This document shows, piece by piece, positions 57,912 to 64,000 of a DNA stretch of 64,000 bases (positions are counted from its first letter, which is position 1; each line of letters opens with the position of its first letter). The notes under the pieces are model-generated. The model was not told where the DNA came from. It did not search any database and worked only from the letters and a program-made list of their open reading frames with translations. The DNA is from Streptomyces sp. MUM 2J (GTDB taxonomy: Bacteria > Actinomycetota > Actinomycetes > Streptomycetales > Streptomycetaceae): contig NZ_JADWYM010000033.1 of assembly GCF_022414535.1 (NCBI RefSeq), forward strand, positions 17,607 through 81,606, read 5' to 3'. The position numbers were made by a program, and so were the translations under genes.

Positions 57912-59238
57912 CCACCGCTTCCTCAAACTCACAGCCACCGTTGCAGCAGGACAGGCCACGCTGCTGTTGCTGGCCACCCGCGCCTTGGCCGCGCCGACAC
58001 CGACCCCCACCTCGGGCAACGACCCCTGCGACCTCATCCGTGGCCCCGCCAAGGACTACTGCGAGCGCGGCAACGGCTCCAAAGGCTCCTCCGGCACCTC
58101 TCCCTCCCTCGACCCCACCGGCACACTCGATCCGCTGAGCTCGCTCGCCAAGGGCTTCGCCAACGCCGCTTCCTGGACCGTCGAGAAGCTCAGCGAAGCC
58201 GTGAAGGCGACCGCGAGCGTCGACTTCACGAACCAGAGGTTCCTCCAGCAGTACGCGATCGTCTTCGCCGCGTCGGCCATCCTCACCCTGGTGCTCTGGC
58301 TGCTGGCGGTGGCCAAGCGCGCGGTGCGCGGCGTGCCGTTCACCACCGCCGTCTCGGAAGCCATCGGCTTCCTGTGGCTGACGGTCCTGGCCTCCGCCTT
58401 CACGCCGCTGATCCTGTACACGGTCGTCTCGGCGACGGACGGTGTCAGCGACGTGCTGGCATCGGCGACCGGGGACCAGACGGACACGTTCTTCGGCACC
58501 TTCTCGGCGGCTCTGAAGCAGGGCAACGACATCGGCGGCGGCCCGATCATGCTGATCCTGGTGTCGCTGGTCTCCATCCTCGCCGCGGGCGTGCTGTATC
58601 TGGAGCTGTTCCTGCGCGCCGTCCTGCTCTACGTCGGCGCGCTGCTCGGCGTCGTCGTCTACGCCGGCCTGGTCGACAAGAACCTGTGGGGCCACGTGCG
58701 CCGCTGGGCCGGGATCATGATCGCGGTCATTCTGGTGAAGCCGGTCATCGTGATCGTCCTCGGGCTCGCCGGTGCGCTCAGCACCGACGACGGGCCCGAC
58801 TCCCTGGCCGCCGTCGTCTCCGGGCTCGCCATCATCCTGCTCGCCATCTTCGCCAGCGGCATGATCTACCGGTTCGTCCCCGGCTTCGGTGACGAGATCG
58901 CCAACTCCCGCAACAACCGCATCATGCAGGGCGCCGAGGGCAAGGCCGCCGCGGTCATCAGCTCTCCGGCCACCCTCGTCGCCCAGGGCATCAAGACCCA
59001 CAGCAGCCGGGCCGACAGCAACGGCGGCGGCCAGGCCACCGCGACGAGCACTCCCCGCCCGGCCAACCCGGCGTCCGGTGGCGTCACCGCGCACGGCAGC
59101 CGCACCTCGACCGGTGGTGGCGGCGGATCTGTCCCCTCCGCCGCACCCCCGCCCCGCTCCAGCACCGCCGTCAACACTCCCCACGCCAGCAACACCCGCA
59201 ACAGCAGTACCAACCGCACGGGAGGTGAAGGGCGTTGA
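57901..59238 (+). CDS. VirB6/TrbL-like polytopic membrane protein
   Basis: A 445-residue protein from ATG 57901. A signal-type start (about 1-31) precedes a Pro/Ser/Cys region (DPCDLIRGPAKDYCERGNG) and then about six helices: around QYAIVFAASAILTLVLWLLA, LWLTVLASAFTPLILYTVV, MLILVSLVSILAAGVLYLEL, VLLYVGALLGVVVYAGLVD, GIMIAVILVKPVIVIVLGL and SLAAVVSGLAIILLAIFASG. The C-terminal 110 residues are Ser/Pro/Thr/Asn-rich and cytoplasmic. This is the VirB6/TrbL/TcpH-like pattern. Coupled to both neighbours by overlaps. Confidence 0.75.
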   Translation: MRASHRFLKLTATVAAGQATLLLLATRALAAPTPTPTSGNDPCDLIRGPAKDYCERGNGSKGSSGTSPSLDPTGTLDPLSSLAKGFANAASWTVEKLSEAVKATASVDFTNQRFLQQYAIVFAASAILTLVLWLLAVAKRAVRGVPFTTAVSEAIGFLWLTVLASAFTPLILYTVVSATDGVSDVLASATGDQTDTFFGTFSAALKQGNDIGGGPIMLILVSLVSILAAGVLYLELFLRAVLLYVGALLGVVVYAGLVDKNLWGHVRRWAGIMIAVILVKPVIVIVLGLAGALSTDDGPDSLAAVVSGLAIILLAIFASGMIYRFVPGFGDEIANSRNNRIMQGAEGKAAAVISSPATLVAQGIKTHSSRADSNGGGQATATSTPRPANPASGGVTAHGSRTSTGGGGGSVPSAAPPPRSSTAVNTPHASNTRNSSTNRTGGEGR

Positions 59239-60797
59239 CGACCGAGTCCCACGTGTCCCATCCGGTCACGCCCCGCCGTACATACCTGATCGGCCGCGCC
59301 CGGCCGAACGCGATCGTCGGCCGCAACCGCGAGACCGGCGAGATCGCTCTGATCATCGTGGGCGCGTTCCTCGGCATGATGTGCGGTCTCCTCGTCCCCG
59401 TCCTCCCGCTGCGCATCGGGCTGCTGACCGGTTTCCCGCTGATCGCGCTGGCAGCGGTCTACGTGCCCTACCGGAACCGCACCTTCTACAGGTGGTTCGA
59501 GATCAACCGGAGCTACCGGCGGACCCTGCGCCGGGGCGCCACCTACCGCTCCACCGCCATGGAGGCCGGCACCCGCGTCGACGGCCGGGAGATCGAGGTC
59601 GGATCGCCGCCCGGCATCGGCCGGCTGAGCTGGCTGGCCGCGCCGTTCGGGCCGGACGAGATCGCCGTGCTGCTGCACGCCGACCGCCGGACCGTCACCG
59701 CCGCCATCGAGATCGAGGGGCCCGGCGTCGGCCTGCGCGACTCCGAGGACCAGGAGGCCCTCGTCGACCGGTTCGGCACCCTGCTCAAGCACGTGGCCAA
59801 CGGCGACGGGTTCGTCACCCGCCTCCAGATGCTCGCCCGCACCCTGCCCGCCGACCCCGACGCCCACGCCAAGGACGTCATCGCCCGCGGGGACGACAAG
59901 GCGCCGTCGTGGCTCCAGCAGTCGTACGACCAGCTGCTGTCGATGGTGTCGACGAGCAGCGAGCAGCACCGCGCCTACCTCGTCGCCTGCATGCACTACA
60001 CCCGGGAACTGGCCGCCGAGGCCAACGCCATGGCGCGCGCGGCCCGGCCGCAGGCCGGCGGCCGGAGGGTCGACCGGGACGCCGGCCTGGCCGTCGTCAT
60101 GGCCCGTGAGCTGACCGACATCTGCTCCCGGCTGCAGGAGGCCGACATCCGCGTCCGGCAGCCGCTGGGGCAGGGCAGGCTCGCCTCCCTCATCCACTCG
60201 ATGTACGACCCGGACCATCCCATCGACCACATCCAGGCGATGACGAAGCGCAATGCCTGGCCGGCCGAGCTTGACGCCACCGAGCCCACCTATCTCCAGG
60301 CCAAGACCCGGGAGTCCTCCACCCGCGCCCCCTGGTGCCACGCCACGGCCTGGGTCAAGGAGTGGCCGATGACGCCCGTCGGCGTCAACTTCCTGGCTCC
60401 TCTCCTGGTGCACACCCCGGACGTGATCCGCACCGTGGCGGTGACCATGGACCTGGAACCCACCGAGGTCGCCATCGAGCGGATGCTGACGGAGAAGACC
60501 AACGACGAGGCCGAGGCGTCCCGCGCCGCCAAGATGAACCGCACCGTCGACCCGCGCGACATCGCCGCCCACAACCGACTCGACCAGCGCGGCGAGGACC
60601 TCGCCAGCGGCGCCGCCGGCGTCAACCTGGTCGGCTACATCACCGTCTCCTCCCGTTCCCCGGAGGCCCTGAACCGCGACAAGCGGACGATAAGGGCCTC
60701 GGCCGGAAAGTCGTACCTGAAGCTGGAGTGGTGCGACCGCGAGCACCACCGCGCGTTCGTGAACACGCTGCCGTTCGCCACCGGAATCCGAAGGTAG
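59235..60797 (+). CDS. SCO6880-family protein: PrgI/VirB3-like helices plus VirB4 N-domain-like region
   Basis: A 520-residue protein. TTG 59235 overlaps the preceding stop (TTGA), with GGAGG upstream. Residues about 35-80 hold two close helices in a PrgI/VirB3-like hairpin (ALIIVGAFLGMMCGLLVPVL, IGLLTGFPLIALAAVYVPY). A long soluble part follows with REIEVGSPPGIGRLSWLAAP and DREHHRAFVNTLPFATGIRR. This is the family NCBI calls SCO6880. The soluble part corresponds in position to the missing N-terminal domain of the VirB4-type ATPase encoded next. It is 14 nt upstream of that gene. Confidence 0.8.
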   Translation: MTTESHVSHPVTPRRTYLIGRARPNAIVGRNRETGEIALIIVGAFLGMMCGLLVPVLPLRIGLLTGFPLIALAAVYVPYRNRTFYRWFEINRSYRRTLRRGATYRSTAMEAGTRVDGREIEVGSPPGIGRLSWLAAPFGPDEIAVLLHADRRTVTAAIEIEGPGVGLRDSEDQEALVDRFGTLLKHVANGDGFVTRLQMLARTLPADPDAHAKDVIARGDDKAPSWLQQSYDQLLSMVSTSSEQHRAYLVACMHYTRELAAEANAMARAARPQAGGRRVDRDAGLAVVMARELTDICSRLQEADIRVRQPLGQGRLASLIHSMYDPDHPIDHIQAMTKRNAWPAELDATEPTYLQAKTRESSTRAPWCHATAWVKEWPMTPVGVNFLAPLLVHTPDVIRTVAVTMDLEPTEVAIERMLTEKTNDEAEASRAAKMNRTVDPRDIAAHNRLDQRGEDLASGAAGVNLVGYITVSSRSPEALNRDKRTIRASAGKSYLKLEWCDREHHRAFVNTLPFATGIRR

Positions 60798-60811
60798 GGG
60801 CTGATGCGCTG

Positions 60812-62221
60812 ATGCGGGACCCGCTCTCCGTCCTCACGGACGCCTTCACCTCCTTCCTGTTCGGGAAGGTCGAGACGACCCGCCTGCCGGTGCGCACCTC
60901 GACGGGCCAGGCCCAGGCGGTCTATCTCCCGACGGCCGCGCCCGGCCTCGGCGACTCGGGGGTGATCATCGGCCGCGAGGTGTACTCCGGCAAGGGCTAC
61001 GTCTACGACCCCTTCCAGCTGTACGGGCAGCAGCTCCCGGCCCCGCACTGGCTGGTCCTGGGCGAGTCCGGCAACGGCAAGTCGGCGCTGGAGAAGACGT
61101 ACGTCCTGCGCCAGCTCCGCTTCCGCGACCGGCAGGTCGTCGTCCTCGACGCGCAGGGCGAGGACGGGGTCGGCGAGTGGAACCTGATCGCGCAGGAGCT
61201 GGGGATAACACCCATCCGGCTCGACCCGACGGCCGCCCTGGACCACGGCATCAGGCTCAACCCCCTTGACCCCTCGATCACGACCACGGGCCAGCTCGCG
61301 CTCCTGCGGACGATCATCGAGGTGGCGATGGGGCACGGCCTGGACGAGCGGTCCGGCTTCGCCCTCAAGGTCGCCCACGCCTACGTCAACGAGACGATCG
61401 TCGAACGCCAGCCGGTCCTCTCCGACATCGTCGAGCAGCTGCGGCACCCCGAGCCGGAGTCGGCCGAGGCGATGAACGTCGCCATAGACGATGTGCGGGC
61501 ATGGGGTCTGGACGTCGCCCTGGTCCTGGACCGCCTGGTCGACGGCGATCTGCGGGGCATGTTCGACGGCCCGACGACCGTCGGCATCGACCTGGACGCC
61601 CCGCTCATCGTGTTCGACCTGTCCCACATCGACCGCAACTCCATCGCCATGCCGATCCTGATGGCGATCGTCGGTGTGTGGCTGGAGCACACCTGGATCC
61701 GCCCCGACCGCAAGAAGCGCATCTTCCTGGTCGAGGAGGCCTGGCACATCATCAACAGCCCGTTCGTGGCACAGCTGTTCCAGCGGCTGCTGAAGTTCGG
61801 GCGCCGGCTGGGCCTGTCGTTCGTGGCGGTCGTCCACCACCTGTCCGACGTGGTGGACGGCGCGGCGGCGAAGGAGGCGGCGGCGATCCTGAAGATGGCG
61901 TCGACACGGACCGTCTACGCGCAGAAGGCCGACGAGGCGCGGGCTACGGGCCGTGTGCTGGGTCTCCCCCGCTGGGCCGTGGAGATCATCCCGACGCTGA
62001 CGCCGGGCATCGCGGTCTGGGACGTCAACGGCAACGTGCAGGTCGTCAAGCACCTGATCACCGAGTCCGAGCGGCCGCTGGTCTTCACCGACCGCGCCAT
62101 GACGGAGTCCTCCACCGACCTCGCGGACGACGCTCTGCGCGCGGCCGAGCTGGAGGCGGAGGAACGGGCGGCGGCCTTCGTGGAACAGCACCTGGGCGAC
62201 TCCGAATCGACGGTGGCGTAG
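60812..62221 (+). CDS. VirB4/TraE-type ATPase (ATPase domain only)
   Basis: A 469-residue protein from ATG 60812 (MRDPLSVLTDAFTSFLFG). Walker A is GESGNGKS (84-91), Walker B is RIFLVEEAWHIINSPF with the catalytic Glu, followed by FGRRLGLSFVAVVHHLSDVV. Normal VirB4 proteins are about 800 residues with a large N-terminal domain; here only the RecA-like half is present and the N part is apparently a separate gene (59235-60797). It would power assembly or secretion by the T4SS-like complex at the membrane. Motifs are intact, unlike those of the next gene. Confidence 0.88.
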   Translation: MRDPLSVLTDAFTSFLFGKVETTRLPVRTSTGQAQAVYLPTAAPGLGDSGVIIGREVYSGKGYVYDPFQLYGQQLPAPHWLVLGESGNGKSALEKTYVLRQLRFRDRQVVVLDAQGEDGVGEWNLIAQELGITPIRLDPTAALDHGIRLNPLDPSITTTGQLALLRTIIEVAMGHGLDERSGFALKVAHAYVNETIVERQPVLSDIVEQLRHPEPESAEAMNVAIDDVRAWGLDVALVLDRLVDGDLRGMFDGPTTVGIDLDAPLIVFDLSHIDRNSIAMPILMAIVGVWLEHTWIRPDRKKRIFLVEEAWHIINSPFVAQLFQRLLKFGRRLGLSFVAVVHHLSDVVDGAAAKEAAAILKMASTRTVYAQKADEARATGRVLGLPRWAVEIIPTLTPGIAVWDVNGNVQVVKHLITESERPLVFTDRAMTESSTDLADDALRAAELEAEERAAAFVEQHLGDSESTVA

Positions 62222-62233
62222 AGGGGACGGAGC

Positions 62234-63691
62234 GTGGGACCGGAGAACCGCCGTGCGCAGGGTGCCGGCCGGGCGGGCGGCCAGGGCGGCGTCCCCGACG
62301 GCCTGCTGGTCGGCATACTCGCGTTCCTCCTCGGCATGACCCTGCTGGTGTGGACGGCCACCGGCCTGGCGGGTCTGTTCTCCCACGGCGTGTGGCCACA
62401 GGGCGTCTCCTTCACGCGCACCCCCCTGGCCATGCGCCACCTCATCGGCCGGCCCCACGACATCCCCGGCGCCTGGCCGGACGCCCCCGAGACCCAGCTG
62501 TCCGGCCACGGCCTCTTCTGGGGCCTGTTCATCGGCCAGTTGATGGTCCTGTTCGTCCTGACGGTCTTCGTCATCGGCACCGTGGCCCGCTGGCGATCGC
62601 GCCGGGCCGGACGGAACGCGGAGCGGACGGCGGCCATCGAACGGGCCACGGCCGCGGCGCCGGCCCCCTCACGGCCGTCGGAGCCCCGCCCGGCAGAGGC
62701 CGAGCCCACACTCCCCCCACCACGGACGGAGGAACTCCGCGAACCGGCCTGGGAGGTCCGCCGCCCCCGAGGCCCGGTGCTGTACGGCCCCGCGGAGAGC
62801 CGCCGGACCATGGCGGCCGAGGCCATCAGGGACGCGGAGGGACCCACCCTCGTCGTCACCTCCGACCCGGCCCTGTGGCAGGACACCAAGGACGCCCGTG
62901 CCAAGCTCGGCCCGGTCCACCTCTACGACCCCACGCACGCCTGCGACACCCCGGCCCGCGTCCACTGGTCCCCCACCGCCGCCTGCGAGGACAAGCAGAC
63001 CGCGGAGGAGAGAGCCGCGGCGCTCCTCTCCCCCGTGCGTCCCACCTCCCGCCTCGACCAGGCGGTCGGCGACACCGCCGTCCTGCTGCTGCGCAGCTAC
63101 CTCCACGCCGCCGCCATCGACGGCCGCACCATCCGCCATGTCCACCGCTGGTCGCAGGGCACACAGGTCCAGGACGCCGTGCGCACACTGCGGACGAGCC
63201 CGAAGGCCGCGTTCGGCGCGGCGGGCGAACTGGAGGCGGCGCTCACCGCCCACCCCGAGCGCCGCGACATGGCCCAGGAACTGCTCACCCGGGCGCTGTC
63301 CGCGCTGTTCACGGTCAATGTCCGGGACGCCTGCACACCCAACCGAACTGATGCGCTCGCCCTGGATTCCTTCGTTCAGGAAGGGGGCACGCTTTATGTG
63401 GTGGGTCAATCCATCGAGGACCCCAGGACGAACCCAGGTGCGATGCCGCTCCTGACGGCCCTCGTCTCCAGCGTGGTCGAGCGTGGCCGGCGCATGGCCG
63501 AACGGTCATCCTCCGGTCGGCTCGACCCACCACTGACGCTCGTCCTGGACGACGTCGCCGCCGTGGCTCCACTTCCCCGGCTGCCGGAGCTGCTGGACAC
63601 CGGAGAGGACCGGGGTCTACCGACCCTGGCTCTGCTCCGGTCGCGGGAGCAGGCCCGTGCCCGCTGGCCACACGACGAGCTGCCGGTCTGA
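62234..63691 (+). CDS. VirD4/TraD-type coupling protein homologue without Walker A
   Basis: A 485-residue protein from GTG 62234. Two N-terminal helices (about 24-49 and 94-118) are followed by a Pro-rich linker and an NTPase-like domain from about 175. The site of Walker A reads GPAESRRTMA (185-194), with no GK[ST]. The later segments match coupling proteins: TLVVTSDPALWQDTK, HLYDPTHACDTPARVHWSP, and near the end LVLDDVAAVAPLPRLPELLD with ALLRSREQARARW. The protein stops there, about 50-100 residues earlier than typical family members. It is probably a pseudo-ATPase adaptor. Last gene of the operon. Confidence 0.78.
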   Translation: MGPENRRAQGAGRAGGQGGVPDGLLVGILAFLLGMTLLVWTATGLAGLFSHGVWPQGVSFTRTPLAMRHLIGRPHDIPGAWPDAPETQLSGHGLFWGLFIGQLMVLFVLTVFVIGTVARWRSRRAGRNAERTAAIERATAAAPAPSRPSEPRPAEAEPTLPPPRTEELREPAWEVRRPRGPVLYGPAESRRTMAAEAIRDAEGPTLVVTSDPALWQDTKDARAKLGPVHLYDPTHACDTPARVHWSPTAACEDKQTAEERAAALLSPVRPTSRLDQAVGDTAVLLLRSYLHAAAIDGRTIRHVHRWSQGTQVQDAVRTLRTSPKAAFGAAGELEAALTAHPERRDMAQELLTRALSALFTVNVRDACTPNRTDALALDSFVQEGGTLYVVGQSIEDPRTNPGAMPLLTALVSSVVERGRRMAERSSSGRLDPPLTLVLDDVAAVAPLPRLPELLDTGEDRGLPTLALLRSREQARARWPHDELPV

Positions 63692-63880
63692 CAACTCTCC
63701 CTCCACAGTCCTCCTTCTGCTCTGCTCTGGGCTTTCCCCGTCATCCGTCTTCTGCTCTTCCCCGACTGCCCGACGACCCCACGACGGCTACCGGGCGGCT
63801 GCCTGACGGCTGAGAGCGCCCCGGCGACGGACCGTTGCGACATGGCGTCGGGACACCGGCGGACGGGTCCGGAAAACGCG

Positions 63881-63923
63881 AAAGAGCCCCAACTCCCGGG
63901 CTCACCCGGAGTTGGGGCTCTTT
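63881..63923 (-). terminator. rRNA operon terminator
   Basis: AAAGAGCCCCAACTCC (63881-63896) pairs perfectly with GGAGTTGGGGCTCTTT (63908-63923), just past the 5S 3' end on the minus strand, with a T run in the transcript. It is also the downstream border of the T4SS-like operon; 63692-63880 has no gene. Confidence 0.9.
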
Positions 63924-63932
63924 CTCAAGAAT

Positions 63933-64000
63933 TGTTCGGCGGCGTCCTACTCTCCCACAGGGTCCCCCCTGCAGTACCATCGGCGCTGTAAGGCTTAGCT
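63933..64000 (-). rRNA. rrf: 5S ribosomal RNA, 3' part
   Basis: The reverse complement reads from AGCTAAGCCTTACAGCGCCG through GGTACTGCAGGGGGGACCCT to GGGAGAGTAGGACGCCGCCG and AACA. This is the 3' half of a Streptomyces 5S rRNA; the 5' half and the 23S and 16S genes lie beyond the right edge. The exact 3' end may differ by one or two bases. Confidence 0.95.

Noticed and set aside
60635..62509. A 624-codon minus-strand frame in the T4SS-like locus
   Set aside because: It is a shadow of the VirB4-type ATPase gene, which has intact Walker motifs on the plus strand.
1..64000. tRNA genes or integrase attachment sites near the accessory patch or the T4SS-like locus
   Set aside because: I looked for T-loop-like GTTCRAN segments with flanking stems and for direct repeats at the borders and saw none. 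A covariance-model scan would settle it.

Overview
The window is high-GC actinomycete DNA and almost certainly comes from a Streptomyces chromosome. GTG and TTG starts are frequent. Several proteins match Streptomyces families closely: the nickel regulator Nur with all its metal ligands, the nitrogen regulator GlnR, the anti-sigma factor RsiG with both c-di-GMP signatures, mycothiol synthase and CsoR. From memory, not checked, the order follows the S. coelicolor SCO4126-SCO4183 neighbourhood in reverse, with accessory insertions. Only one in-frame TTA codon was seen in the window.

Layout. 1-1515: a DUF2516 membrane protein (cut by the edge), an HbhA-like Lys/Ala-tailed protein and an XRE regulator. 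The same trio surrounds hbhA in mycobacteria. 1516-9850: an accessory patch. It holds a frameshifted relic, an orphan 3' gene end with a lipoprotein, a truncated transposase, a phosphotransferase-HAD-GntR group, and two further GntR paralogues, each next to a 61-62 residue two-helix membrane protein. 9986-17611: housekeeping genes (Eis-like acetyltransferase, rsiG, dtd, ygfZ, nur, nitrobindin-like, DsrE-like) and a sulfurtransferase-DUF1416 pair behind a tiny Cys-containing leader peptide. 17827-31838: DUF2993, a Gln/Pro-rich membrane protein, a MoaD-like protein, a hydrolase, glnR, a LacI regulator, an HtrA-like protease beside a MprAB-like two-component pair, a MinD-like ATPase, a secreted 5'-nucleotidase and mshD. 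31891-36376: a translationally coupled ECF sigma / zinc anti-sigma / ABC transporter operon.

36934-47685 is a phosphate island: ppk, a CHAD protein, a Nudix hydrolase, pstSCAB behind PHO boxes, and a low-affinity Pit transporter with its DUF47 partner. 47837-53529 holds csoR with a perfect operator, small conserved genes, a lipoprotein, a Tat-exported FAD oxidase, a PAP2 phosphatase and a lytic transglycosylase/NlpC-P60 enzyme. A trypsin-like protease and an SDR/TetR divergent pair follow.

56544-63691 is the most unusual locus. Six tightly packed genes look like a stripped-down type IV secretion machine: a pilin-like protein, a VirB8-like protein, a VirB6/TrbL-like protein, a PrgI/SCO6880-type protein, a VirB4-type ATPase domain, and a coupling-protein homologue that has lost its Walker A motif. 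No relaxase, integrase or attachment site is visible. It lies next to an rRNA operon, whose 5S 3' end and terminator close the window on the minus strand. It looks like a domesticated conjugation apparatus; a cell-envelope role is inference.
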